From: Candidatus Sodalis pierantonius str. SOPE
GTDB taxonomy: Bacteria > Pseudomonadota > Gammaproteobacteria > Enterobacterales > Enterobacteriaceae
Length of the DNA: 64,000 nucleotides
Assembly: GCF_000517405.1 (NCBI RefSeq)
Contig: NZ_CP006568.1
Location: 4,340,001 to 4,404,000 of the forward strand
Direction: 5' to 3'
Made by a program: the position numbers and the translations under genes
Notes under the pieces: generated by a model
What the model saw: only the letters and a program-made list of their open reading frames with translations
Database searches by the model: none
What the model was told of the DNA's origin: nothing
Part shown: one piece after another, positions 37,059-46,263 of the stretch
How the letters are laid out: the number at the start of each line of letters is the position of its first letter
Numbering within the stretch: the first letter of the stretch is position 1

Positions 37059-37391
37059 TCAGTGCCAGATTGCCAGGGCGATGAGGCTGACCACAATGGG
37101 ACCGCACAATGCGCTGGTCAACATAAACTGCCCCCGCACGCGCTCACAGCGGCGAATGAATTCCGGGTCGTGGTGATCCAGATAGTGCTGGGCGAAAATG
37201 TAGCGCACCAGACGCAACTGCTTGCTGGGCTGTCCATGAGCGGTAAAAAAACCACTGCCGTCGACATACTGATACAGCAGCGGATCGCAGCCGCGCAGCA
37301 CTACCAGCAACGCACGCAACGAAGAATAATATCGAGTCATATTAATAATGCATACGACACATAAAGCCCAGAACAGCGCAACAGTGTTCAT
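37059..37391 (-). CDS. uspB: Universal stress protein B
   Basis: 110 residues against 111 in E. coli. Two membrane helices: N-terminal ALFWALCVVCIINMT and C-terminal SALCGPIVVSLIALAIW. The conserved central segment is LRALLVVLRGCDPLLYQYVDG. UspB is a sigma-S-dependent inner-membrane protein needed for ethanol resistance in stationary phase. The start MNTVALFW is chosen by homology; eight more codons are open upstream. It is divergent from uspA, as in E. coli. Confidence 0.95.
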   Translation of the reverse strand: MNTVALFWALCVVCIINMTRYYSSLRALLVVLRGCDPLLYQYVDGSGFFTAHGQPSKQLRLVRYIFAQHYLDHHDPEFIRRCERVRGQFMLTSALCGPIVVSLIALAIWH

Positions 37392-37839
37392 TATGATCCT
37401 CCCGGCAACATCCAAAACCGCCGCGAAGCCCGCCTACCGCGGGGTGGACAGCGGTTATAACCGATATAATGTAAGCTTACGACTGACAGACCATCTGAAG
37501 TTTGTTGCTATGCGCAGGGGAGCGGCGCAGATGAGAACTGTGAGATGGCATATTGTTCAGTGTAGAAAAATTTTGACAAAAGCCGCCAACCGAAGCGATA
37601 GAAATTATGCATTTTCGCAAAAAAAGTTTTACCGTGGCATCAGCTGAGGGCCGCCGGCCTCATCGGGGGGGAGATATCGCGACCCCTCTCGCAGTTGCGT
37701 GGGTTAGCCGCTTCGTTACCCGGTCGAGTGCGGCTATACTGAAAGAGGGACATAAAGACTGGAGATAGTGCGTCCGCTGTCGCCGGGGTCGCGAATTGCG
37801 ACGAGAATAGACGAGTGACATTTTGCAAGGAGTCTGATT
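37392..37839. other. uspB-uspA divergent promoter region
   Basis: 448 bp with no gene. It must drive both genes. Possible promoter elements on the plus strand are TTGACA at 37573-37578, with only a weak -10 18 bp later, and TATACT at 37735-37740 with no good -35. AAGGAG for uspA lies at about 37827-37832. Confidence 0.45.
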
Positions 37840-38301
37840 ATGGCTTACAAACACATCCTAATAGCCGTCGACCTTTCACCGGAAAGTAACGTGCTGGTCG
37901 AAAAAGCCGTATCGATGGCTAGACCATATAATGCTAAAGTTTCCCTGATTCACGTTGACGTCAACTGCTCCGACCTGTACACCGGTCTTACCGATGTCAA
38001 TCTCGGCGATATGCAAAAGCGCATCTCCGAAGAAACGCAGCACGCCATGACCCAGCTGTCGCAAAACGCCGGCTATCCGATTACCGAAACACTGAGCGGC
38101 AGCGGCGATTTGGGGCAGGTGCTGGTGGACGCCATCAATAAATACGACGTGGACCTGGTCCTGTGCGGACATCACCAGGATTTCTGGAGTAAATTGATGT
38201 CCTCGGCGCGCCAGCTTATTAACACGGTCCATGTGGACCTGTTAATCGTGCCGCTCAGCGATGACGGCGACGATGAAGAAGATATGGATGATATCGCCTG
38301 A
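37840..38301 (+). CDS. uspA: Universal stress protein A
   Basis: 153 residues against 144 in E. coli. A UspA-superfamily alpha/beta fold: MAYKHILIAVDLSPESNVLVEKA start, LIHVDVNCSDLYTGL, and DLVLCGHHQDFWSKLMSSARQLINTVHVDLLIVPL. A cytosolic dimer accumulated on growth arrest. The acidic tail (DDGDDEEDMDDIA) is longer than in E. coli. Intact; AAGGAG upstream. Confidence 0.97.
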   Translation: MAYKHILIAVDLSPESNVLVEKAVSMARPYNAKVSLIHVDVNCSDLYTGLTDVNLGDMQKRISEETQHAMTQLSQNAGYPITETLSGSGDLGQVLVDAINKYDVDLVLCGHHQDFWSKLMSSARQLINTVHVDLLIVPLSDDGDDEEDMDDIA

Positions 38302-38490
38302 TAGGCGCGCAACGGCACCCCACGCCGGCCTCGTGACGCGCTGAAGGCAGAGGGTGGAATGCGTAATGCCGCGCGCGGCGCTACCTTAAGGCCGCGCGAA
38401 GCGCAGGCCCGCGAAGCTCCGGCTAAAGGCCGTGGTCTCGGTCAGCGTCTTGGCCGAAGGTCTTACTGTGTGCCAGCGCCTTAAAGGCGT
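38302..38490. other. Region downstream of uspA
   Basis: GC-rich, no gene. E. coli has dtpB after uspA; none is detectable here. Several short palindromes such as GCGCCTTAAAGGCG occur. Confidence 0.4.
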
Positions 38491-38640
38491 CATGACCTTA
38501 CCATTATGGACTATGGCCTTAGGTTGTGTGAGTCATGAGTTTGCCTATATAAATCATGGCCATAAATGGTATGCGTCATGGCCTTGCCTGTACGAATTAT
38601 GGCCTTGCGGCTATACATCATGGCGTTGCGTAGTGTGAGC
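38491..38640. repeat. Tandem array of about seven diverged 21-22-bp repeats
   Basis: ATG-containing units begin at 38492 and recur every 21-22 bp. The best-conserved pair starts CATGGCCTTGCCTG and TATGGCCTTGCGGC; the consensus is roughly TCATGGCCTTGC followed by nine or ten variable bases. The array is more AT-rich than its flanks. A short plus-strand frame runs through it (38432-38638) but the mixed 21/22 spacing does not preserve codon phase across units, arguing against a real repeat protein. Function unknown. Confidence 0.65.
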
Positions 38641-38906
38641 ACTTCGCGCTGTTTCAGCGCTCCGCTCCGGGTCTGCGCATTGCCCTCGATGACGTCGACG
38701 TCATCTTCAGTGGACCGGGCATAAGTGGACACCGGGCACATTTTTTCTAAATTGCCACAGCCACACCCCAGACCGTTTGATCGATGCAGCGCTAGCCAGT
38801 TAATCATGCCCTCCCTCAAACGCCGTTCAAGCCAATTCGCTGCCCACTATGTTCGTCGTGGAAAAACCTGTTGCGGCCGTGGGGAGAGAGGGGAGAGTCG
38901 GCACGC
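38641..38906. other. Gap holding a palindrome and a possible IS3-type end
   Basis: No gene. It includes a perfect 18-bp palindrome GATGACGTCGACGTCATC (38688-38705) and, 3' of it, an AAGTGGACACC motif reminiscent of IS3-family termini (about 38725-38737). The IS reading is tentative. Confidence 0.35.
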
Positions 38907-38914
38907 GGACGCAT
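38907..38914. repeat. Target-site duplication, left copy (IS256 copy 2)
   Basis: GGACGCAT, repeated exactly at 40230-40237 on the other side of the element. Eight bp is typical for the IS256 family. Confidence 0.95.
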
Positions 38915-40229
38915 GAGCCCGTACCGGATTCTGTGTAAATGCCTTTTCTCAGAAGTGACCGTCCAGGCGGTCACCGAACTCGATAATAAAGCGGCTCATT
39001 GCCATGCGCCAGTCCCTCAAAGGCATTGTCCATTTCTGTGAGGCCGCCTGTATCGCCAGCCACACCACCTTTTTCACTGCGTCGTCGGTCGGGAACACCT
39101 TGCGCTTTTTGATGGCATGCCGGATCACGCTGTTTAACGACTCGGTGGCGTTGGTCGTGTAGATCACCTTGCGGATGTCCGTTGGGTAGGCAAAGAACGT
39201 GGCCAGATTGGCCCAGTTTGCCTGCCAGCTTCGACTTATTTGCGGGTAGCGGATGTCCCAGGCACTGGAGAACGCTTCCAGCGCCTGCAAGCCGGCTTCT
39301 TCCGTAGGGGCCTGATAGATAGCTTTCAGGTCGCGGGTGACGGCCTTGTAGTCCTTTCAGGTGACGAACCGCAGGCTGTTGCGCACCATATGCACGATAC
39401 ACAGCTGGAGCCGCGCCTCCGGATACACCGCGTTAATAGCGTCAGGGAAACCTTTCAGCCCGTCTACGCAGGCGATAAGGATATCGTTCAGGCCGCGGTT
39501 TTTCAGCTCTGTCAGCACGTTCAGCCAGAACTTTGCGCCTTCATTTTCGGCCAGCCACATACCTAGCAACTCTTTCTGGCCTTCGATGTTGATGCCCAGC
39601 GCCAGGAACACAGATTTGTTGATGATGCGGCTGTCCTGCCGGACTTTTAGAACGATACAGTCAAGATAAACAATGGGATAGACTGCATCCAGAGGCCGGT
39701 TTTGCCATTCGACAACCTGCTCCATGACCGCATCGGTGACCTTTGAGACCAGCGCAGGCGAGACATCGGCGTCATACAGCTCTTTGAACGCGGCGGCGAT
39801 CTCGCGGGTGGTCATCCCTTTGGCGTACAACGATAAAATCTGGTTATCCATCCCGGTAATCCGGGTCTAGTTCTTCTTCACCAGTTGCGGTTCAAAGGAA
39901 CCGTCACGATCGCGCGGAGTACGCAGCGCCAGCGGGCCATCGCCAGTGGTAACGGTTTTTGTGGAATAGCCGTTGCGGGCGTTGATCCCCGGTTTAGGCT
40001 GATTTTTATCGTAGCCGAGGTGATGGGTCATTTCGGCATTGAGAGCTGCTTCGACGCTGATTTTTTTCAGCATCCGATCGAAGTGACTGAGATCTTCAGG
40101 GGTTTTGAGATTTTTGGCCAGTTCGTTAGCCAGAGCCTGCAACTGTTTTTCGTCCATAAATTAACCTGTTTTTGATGTTGGATTGAACATATCAAAATCA
40201 GGCAAATACACAAATTTCTAAACAGGCTC
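38915..40229 (-). mobile_element. IS256-family insertion sequence, copy 2
   Basis: 1,315 bp in minus orientation, with termini GAGCCCGTACCGG (38915 side) and GAGCCTGTTTAG (reverse complement at 40229). Flanked by a perfect 8-bp duplication GGACGCAT, so this is a simple insertion that has not recombined since. Its transposase carries two nonsense codons. Confidence 0.95.
38949..40157 (-). pseudogene. IS256-family transposase with two nonsense codons
   Basis: The same 402-codon frame as copies 1 and 3, uninterrupted by indels. It has TAG at 39867-39869 (Gln CAG in the others, after FEPQLVKKN) and TGA at 39357-39359 (Trp TGG in the others, after LRFVT). No full-length enzyme is possible. Confidence 0.95.
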
Positions 40230-40237
40230 GGACGCAT
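40230..40237. repeat. Target-site duplication, right copy (IS256 copy 2)
   Basis: GGACGCAT, identical to 38907-38914. Confidence 0.95.
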
Positions 40238-40333
40238 TGCTACTCTCTTTGACATTATCATTGCTGGATATGCCTGGCCCTTTGCTGTAGGGAACATTCG
40301 CCACAGGGATCGCTTACTAAAAGGAATTACTCT

Positions 40334-41169
40334 ATGTTCATTCGACAACTTCACTATTTGATAGCGCTGGCGGAGCACCGCCATTTTGCCCAAGCCGCCG
40401 AGCATTGTTGTGTTTCACAGCTCTCTTTATCCACCGCGATTCGCCAGTTGGAACAGAAACTGGGTATCACAATCATTCAGCGCGCCCACCACTTCCAGGG
40501 GTTTACGCCTGAGGGCGGACGCGTGCTGGCTTGGGCAAAACAAACGCTCGCGTCTTTAGATGGCCTGAGGCAGAAAGCCGCGCTGGCACAAACGGTGGCG
40601 GGCGGCGTTCTGGCGATAGGCGCCATACCTTCGGCAATGCGCGTAGTATCCCTGTTAATCAACGAATACCGCCGCGAAATTCCGCGGCTGAGCCTGAAAG
40701 TGTTTGCGTTGAGCACCCGTGACATACTGGGCCGGCTAAAAAAGCATGAACTCCACGTCGGTATCGCTTATACGGAGCAGTGTCCGGCCGATCTCTATGA
40801 AGCCCTGCCGCTTTTCTCCGAGCGCTTTGTGCTTCTGCCGGCGTCGGCGTGACGCTGCCCGACAACAAGGTTTTGAGCTGGGCGGAGGTCGGTCAATTCC
40901 CTTTGTGCCTCTTCAATCACGAAATGCACAATCACCGGATCATCGAATACGCCTTCCAGCAGGCGGGCGTGAGTCCCACGGTCACGGTTGTCGTTGAAAC
41001 CAACGCGCTCGACGTGCTTTATGAGATGGTAAGCCGCGGCCGGGTTTACAGCATTGCCCCTATTAGCGCGGTACCCGCCTGTTTTTTCACCCATGGCATA
41101 GGGATTCATCCCAGCATGCCGCAACCCGCGCCGGAGATAAGCCTGTTGCACTTGCGTCAGGAAAATTAG
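40334..41169 (+). pseudogene. LysR-family regulator, frameshifted
   Basis: The N-terminal winged helix-turn-helix MFIRQLHYLIALAEHRHFAQAAEHC ... LSLSTAIRQLEQKLGITI is intact. The effector domain reads to SERFVLLPA (about 40848), then the frame shifts and resumes as VTLPDNKVLSWAEVGQFPLCLFNHEMHN to the stop at 41169. One indel near 40848 explains this. It lies upstream of and co-oriented with the formate dehydrogenase remnant, so it probably regulated that gene. Neither belongs to the E. coli order here. Confidence 0.88.
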
Positions 41170-41374
41170 TCGGCGCTCCTTTGCAGCATTTGGGCTATGA
41201 CCCCGCAATTTAATCTTCAGCATGCGCTCGACCAGGCGATAACCCGCCACGCCAGATAGGGGGTAGCTATCACGGGATGGTAGCAAACGATTAGACGATT
41301 TCGTCGCCATGGATCAGAGTAGATAGCGCGATAGCAACGCAATTCAAGCGCTTTCATTAGTCTAAGGATGGACT

Positions 41375-42546
41375 ATGTCGAAGATTTTATGTGTGCTTTA
41401 CCCCGATCCGGTGACCGGCTATCCCCCCGTCTACGCCCGTGACGCTATTCCGGCTATCCACGCCTATCCGAGCAGTCAGTCCACACCAACGCCATAGGGG
41501 CCGCTGGGTTTCATACCCGGGGCATTACCGGGGCATTAATAGGAAGTGTCTCTGGAGAATTGGGTCTGCGACGTTACTTGGAAAGCCACAGTCATGAGCT
41601 GGTCGTCACCAGCGATAAAGAGGGGGCGGACTCCGTTTTTGATCGCCACCTCCCCGACGCCGATGTCGTGATTTCACAACCGTTCTGGCCCGCTTATCTC
41701 ACCGCCGAGCGCATTGCCAAAGCCCGCAAGCTCAAACTGGCCCTGACCGCCGGCATCGGCTCGGACCATGTCGATCTTAAGGCCGCGGCCAGCCGGGGTA
41801 TTACCGTGGCCGAGGTCACCTTTTCAAACTCCATCAGTGTGGCGGAGCATGTGGTGATGACTATTCTGGCGCTGGTCCGAAACTATCTTCCCGCGCACCT
41901 GATGGCAAAAAACGGTGGTTGGAACATCGCCGACTGCGTGGCCCGCAGCTACGATATCGAAGGTATGCACTTTGGCACATTGGGTGCCGGGCGCATCGGC
42001 CAAGCGGTTCTCCGTCGGCTCAAACCTTTCGATATGACGTTACACTACTACGATCCCCACCGCTTGCCGGATGAACTGGAGAAACAACTCGGCCTGACTT
42101 ACCATGAAACGCCCGCATCCCTGGTCAAGGTCTGCGACGTCGTCAACCTACAGACACCGCTCTATCCCTCTACTCAGGGTTTTGTCAATGACGCCTTTTT
42201 GGCCAAGTTCAAGCGAGGGGCTTATTTGGTGAATACCGCGCGGGGCGCACTATGCGATCGCGACGCCATCGCCCGGGCATTAACCTCGGGGCAACTGGCC
42301 GGCTACGGCGGCGATGTATGGTTTCCCCAACCGGCGCCGGTTGATCACTCCTGGCGCAGCATGCCGAATCACGGCATGACGCCACATATCTCCGGTACCT
42401 CGCTATCAGCACAAGCGCGTTACGCAGCGGGAACATTGGAGATTCTGCAAAACTTCTTTGACGGTAAACCTATCCGTAAGGCGTATTTGATTGTTGACGG
42501 CGGACGCCTGGTCGGGGCCGGTGCAAACGCCTATAAGCTTACTTAG
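41375..42546 (+). pseudogene. fdh: NAD-dependent formate dehydrogenase, broken near the N-terminus
   Basis: Starts MSKILCVLYPDPVTGYPPVYARD, as in Pseudomonas-type NAD+ formate dehydrogenases (D-2-hydroxyacid dehydrogenase superfamily). TAG occurs at codon 41 (41495-41497). An 11-bp tandem duplication CCGGGGCATTA (41517-41527 and 41528-41538) then shifts the frame. From 41540 the rest is open: QPFWPAYLTAERIAKA, TAGIGSDHVDL, GTLGAGRIGQAVLRRL (NAD site), NTARGALCDRDA, and GMTPHISGTSLSAQARY with the catalytic His and Ser. The enzyme oxidises formate to CO2 with NAD+. A product starting inside the long frame would lack the N-terminal catalytic-domain part. Confidence 0.9.
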
Positions 42547-42663
42547 ACCCCTAAGCTTACCTGAAGCGACGGCGACCTAGTTTGACGCAGGTGGGTGTGC
42601 CTATTACAGGGGCGCTTAGATGTCCCTGAAGGGCAGCGTCGCGTATTGTTGGCCGTTAGCCCT

Positions 42664-43260
42664 TCACCGGGGGGTACCGTCCTGCGGCAGGTACAGATCA
42701 AAACGATGGTTCTTGGTGGTGATGGACGCCTGCGCGGCCACCCCCGCCAGCGGCGGCGCGTAATCAGGCCGTTTCACCACCACCCGGCGCACCGCCAGCG
42801 CGTTCAGGCTGGAGCCGTGATGCAGCGTCAGACGCTCCTCCAGCCAGGGACCCAATTCCGGATCGGCATACGCGCGGCACAGGCCGTCGTCCAACAGCGC
42901 CGCCGCCACCGGATGACGCTCAAACATTCGCACCCGGAAGCCCAGACAGGCAAGCACAAAAGCATCGCGCCCCAGTCCAGCGGTGGCGTCGACCACATCC
43001 GGCAACCATTGGCCTTTGACGCCCACCGCTTCGCCGCGCCCGCCACCGTAGCGACGCCGGTACGCCATGGCGCCGGTAACGAAGTCCACGGCAATCGCGC
43101 CCAGTTTCGGCTCGTCCCGCTTGCGCAGTTCCAGCCATTCAGACGTCATCACCAGCGCCATAACGGCCTAAGGATCGCTTATCAACCCCCAGCGCGCGGC
43201 CAGCGTCTGCAAACACAAGGGATCGACGCCGACCTCGCTTTGCAAAACAACCGAGCTCAA
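42664..43260 (-). pseudogene. rsmJ: 16S rRNA (guanine-1516-N2) methyltransferase RsmJ, deleted and interrupted
   Basis: RsmJ methylates G1516 of 16S rRNA. The SAM-binding part VDATAGLGRDAFVLACLGF is present, but the sequence jumps from LTLHHGSSLNAL to VRRVVVKRPDYAPPL. This omits about 50-55 residues that include the catalytic DPMFP motif. TAG at 43168-43170 also interrupts the N-terminal part (LAARWGLISDP*AVMALV). The only start that fits the homologous N-terminus is a TTG at 43258-43260. Dead by two independent lesions. It lies next to prlC, as in E. coli. Confidence 0.9.
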
Positions 43261-43265
43261 GCCCC

Positions 43266-45308
43266 CTATTCCCGGATGCCGTAATGACGCAGCATGGCAT
43301 CCAGTTGCGGCTCGCGGCCGCGGAAACGGGCGAAGAGTACCATCGGCTCCTCGGAACCGCCGCGCGACAGTATGGTATCAAGGAAGGATTCGCCGGTGTC
43401 CCGGTTGAATATACCTTCCTCCTCGAAACGCGACCAGGCATCCGCCGCCAGGACATCCGCCCATAGGTAACTGTAATACCCCGCCGCATAGCCGCCGGCA
43501 AAGATGTGGCTGAAGGCATGGGGGAAACGTCCCCATGCCACCGTCGGTACTACCGCCACATGTTTTTTCACTTCCGCCAGGGTCTCCAGCACGCGCGCGC
43601 CCTGCTCCGGTTGGTATTGATAATGCATGCGGAAATCGAAGAGGCCGAATTCAAGCTGACGCAGAATAAACAGCGCCGCCTGATAATTTTTTGCTTCCAG
43701 CAGCTTGTTCAACAATTCATCGGGCAGCGGCTCACCGGTTTCATAATGGCCGGAGATAAACGCCAGTGCCTCGGGCTGCCAGCAATAATTTTCCATAAAC
43801 TGGCTCGGCAACTCCACCGCATCCCAGGGTACGCCGCTGATACCGGCTACTCCCGGGGTATCGATACGGGTCAGCATATGGTGCAGCCCGTGACCGAATT
43901 CATGAAATAGCGTGGTGACCTCATTGTGGGTAAACAGCGCCGGTTTGCCGCTTATCGGGCGGTTGAAGTTACACGTGAGATAAGCCACCGGCTTTTGCAG
44001 CTCGCCGTCGGCTTTGCGCATCATGCCTACGCAATCGTCCATCCAGGCGCCGCCCCGTTTGTTGTCGCGGGCGTACAAATCGAGATAAAAACTGCCGCGC
44101 AGCTCTCCATGCTCATCAAACAGATCGAAGAAACGGACATCCGGGTGCCAGGTGTCCACATCGGTACGCTCTTTGGCCGTGATGCCGTAAATGCGTTTAA
44201 CCACCTCAAACAGACCGCTGACGACCCGCGGCTCAGGAAAATAGGGGCGCAACTGCTCGTCGTTAATGGAGAACAGGTGCTGTTTTTGTTTTTCACCATA
44301 ATAGGCGATATCCCACGGCTCTAGCCGATCGCGGCCGAAGTGGCTGTGCGCAAAGGCGCGCAGCTGCGCCAATTCCTGCTCGCCCTGGGGACGCGCGCGC
44401 CTGGCCAGATCGGTCAGAAAATCCAGCACCTGCTGGGGATCCTGCGCCATTTTGGTGGCCAGCGATTTATCGGCATAGTTCTCGAATCCCAGCAATTGCG
44501 CCAGCTCATGGCGCAGCGCCAGAATTTCACTCATCAGGGGGCCATTGTCCCATTTGCCGGCATCCGGCCCCTGATCGGAGGCTCGGGTGTTATAGGCGCG
44601 ATAGAGTTCTTCCCGCAGCGCGGCGTTGTCGCAATAGGTCAGTACCGGCAGATAGCTGGGGATGTCCAGCGTTAGCAGCCAGCCTTCCTGCTCGCGGGCC
44701 TGCGCCTGGGCGCGAGCGACGGCAAGCGAGCTTTCGGGCATGCCGGCCAGCGCCTGTTCATCGATTATCAACTTGCTCCAGCCCATGGTCGCGTCCAGCA
44801 CATTATTGCTGTAGGCCGAACCCAGCTCCGAAAGACGGGCGACGATCTGCCCGTAGCGCTGCTGTTTTTCCGCCGGCAGTCCGATACCGGACAATTCAAA
44901 ATCGCGCAGCGCGTTATCCACCGCTTTTTTCTGCGCTACGCTCAGCTGTACATAATGCTGGCCGTCGCGCAGATTCCGATAGGTTTGATACAGACCCTTA
45001 TGTTGCCCCACCCAAGTGCTGTATTCAGACAGCAGCGGCAGGCTTTGTTCATAGGCTTCGCGCAGTTCCTGACTGTTCTTCACCGCGTTCAAATGGCCCA
45101 CCGGCGACCAAATCCGGCTCAAACGGTCATCCGCATCCGCCAGCGGCTGGCAGAGATTTTCCCACGTGAATGGGCCGGGCTGGGCCACGACTTCCTCAAC
45201 GGTGTGGCGGCAGTGCTCAAGCGCGGCTTTCACCGCCGGCACGACGTGCTCAGGACGAATAGCGGCAAAAGGGGGCAATAAAAACGAGGTCAGTAACGGA
45301 TTAGTCAT
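43266..45308 (-). CDS. prlC: Oligopeptidase A
   Basis: 680 residues, the E. coli length, starting MTNPLLTSFLLPPFAAI. An M3-family zinc metallopeptidase with HEFGHGLHHM (HExxH variant, near 470) and the downstream Glu in the same helix bundle. A cytosolic enzyme that degrades signal peptides and short peptides after Lon/Clp action, which fits the intact proteases in this window. The open frame extends 22 codons further, without homology. Intact. Confidence 0.97.
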   Translation of the reverse strand: MTNPLLTSFLLPPFAAIRPEHVVPAVKAALEHCRHTVEEVVAQPGPFTWENLCQPLADADDRLSRIWSPVGHLNAVKNSQELREAYEQSLPLLSEYSTWVGQHKGLYQTYRNLRDGQHYVQLSVAQKKAVDNALRDFELSGIGLPAEKQQRYGQIVARLSELGSAYSNNVLDATMGWSKLIIDEQALAGMPESSLAVARAQAQAREQEGWLLTLDIPSYLPVLTYCDNAALREELYRAYNTRASDQGPDAGKWDNGPLMSEILALRHELAQLLGFENYADKSLATKMAQDPQQVLDFLTDLARRARPQGEQELAQLRAFAHSHFGRDRLEPWDIAYYGEKQKQHLFSINDEQLRPYFPEPRVVSGLFEVVKRIYGITAKERTDVDTWHPDVRFFDLFDEHGELRGSFYLDLYARDNKRGGAWMDDCVGMMRKADGELQKPVAYLTCNFNRPISGKPALFTHNEVTTLFHEFGHGLHHMLTRIDTPGVAGISGVPWDAVELPSQFMENYCWQPEALAFISGHYETGEPLPDELLNKLLEAKNYQAALFILRQLEFGLFDFRMHYQYQPEQGARVLETLAEVKKHVAVVPTVAWGRFPHAFSHIFAGGYAAGYYSYLWADVLAADAWSRFEEEGIFNRDTGESFLDTILSRGGSEEPMVLFARFRGREPQLDAMLRHYGIRE

Positions 45309-45593
45309 AGCGCAGTCCTGATGTTCGTGAAGAGCCAATAGGATTAACATGAGGCTAACTATAGCGAAAATCAATGGTGAGCGAAGCGTATCGGCCGCCG
45401 CGCGGCGCGACTGGTCATTTTCCCTCCGCCGGGTACCGACCCCGGCGTGATTGAGCGGCGGTTTCCAGCATTTGTCGCGGATTAGCGATTAATTGCTTGA
45501 TCTGATGCAGGTAAATGTTCAGTAATTAGGATATGAATAGTTATTATTAACACATAAATACGCATCTCGCGTTATCTGAGGACGGGTATCACC

Positions 45594-46016
45594 ATGCTAA
45601 CTGCCTTTAACCGAATGTTGGACAAGCCGGATCTGGGGAAATTGCTGCTACGGTTTACCTTTGGCGCCATGATGTTGCTTCACGGCATACACAAGCTGTT
45701 ATTCGGCATTACTGGCATCATCGGGATGGTTCAGGCCCACGGGATGCCCGCCATCGTCGCCTATGGTGTATTCCTGGGGGAAATCATTGTGCCATTGATG
45801 TTTATTTTCGGCATTCTGGTGCGACCCGCCGTGCTGATTTTCGCCTTCACCATGCTGTTTGCATGGCTGATTACCGAACCCAGCATCATTTTCACCCTAA
45901 CAAATGTGGGTGCCTGGGGGCTGGAAAATATCGCTGTTTATCTTTTTGCCGGACTGGCCATCGCACTGTTGGGCTGCGGCCGCTATAGCGTGATGCGAAA
46001 TCCCGCCTGGCGATAA
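45594..46016 (+). CDS. DoxX family membrane protein
   Basis: 140 residues with four predicted helices: LLLRFTFGAMMLLHGIHKL, MPAIVAYGVFLGEIIVPLMFIFG, PAVLIFAFTMLFAWLI, and GLENIAVYLFAGLAIALLG. The arrangement and GxHK motif match DoxX/DoxD-like proteins, some of which are tied to thiosulfate or quinone redox and oxidative-stress complexes. No catalytic residues can be assigned. Not part of the E. coli prlC-rlmJ neighbourhood, so an accessory gene. Frame intact. Confidence 0.8.
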   Translation: MLTAFNRMLDKPDLGKLLLRFTFGAMMLLHGIHKLLFGITGIIGMVQAHGMPAIVAYGVFLGEIIVPLMFIFGILVRPAVLIFAFTMLFAWLITEPSIIFTLTNVGAWGLENIAVYLFAGLAIALLGCGRYSVMRNPAWR

Positions 46017-46263
46017 GGATCGGCGCTCGTGAACCTGGCGCCGTAAGGGCGTGGGGCGGACAGACCGCAAGGCGCGGGACGGGTCCGCCGGCGAGGCCGG
46101 ATGGACGAGGGGGTGGCGCCAGATAGACGGCATGGCGCGTCAAGGGAAAGCGAGGCGCCGCTCCGATTTACCGCGCCGCGACTCCGCTCGCGGCAAAACA
46201 GAATAAATGTCGCCGGGACGCGGCTTCGCAGGCGTTAACGCTGCCCGGTAATTGACGTCCCGG

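Noticed and set aside
38432..38638. Heptapeptide-repeat protein encoded by the tandem array
   Set aside because: Repeat spacing varies between 21 and 22 bp, so codon phase is not kept; no good ribosome-binding site.
38491..38640. CRISPR array
   Set aside because: Units are too short and diverged, there is no spacer/repeat separation, and no cas genes are nearby.
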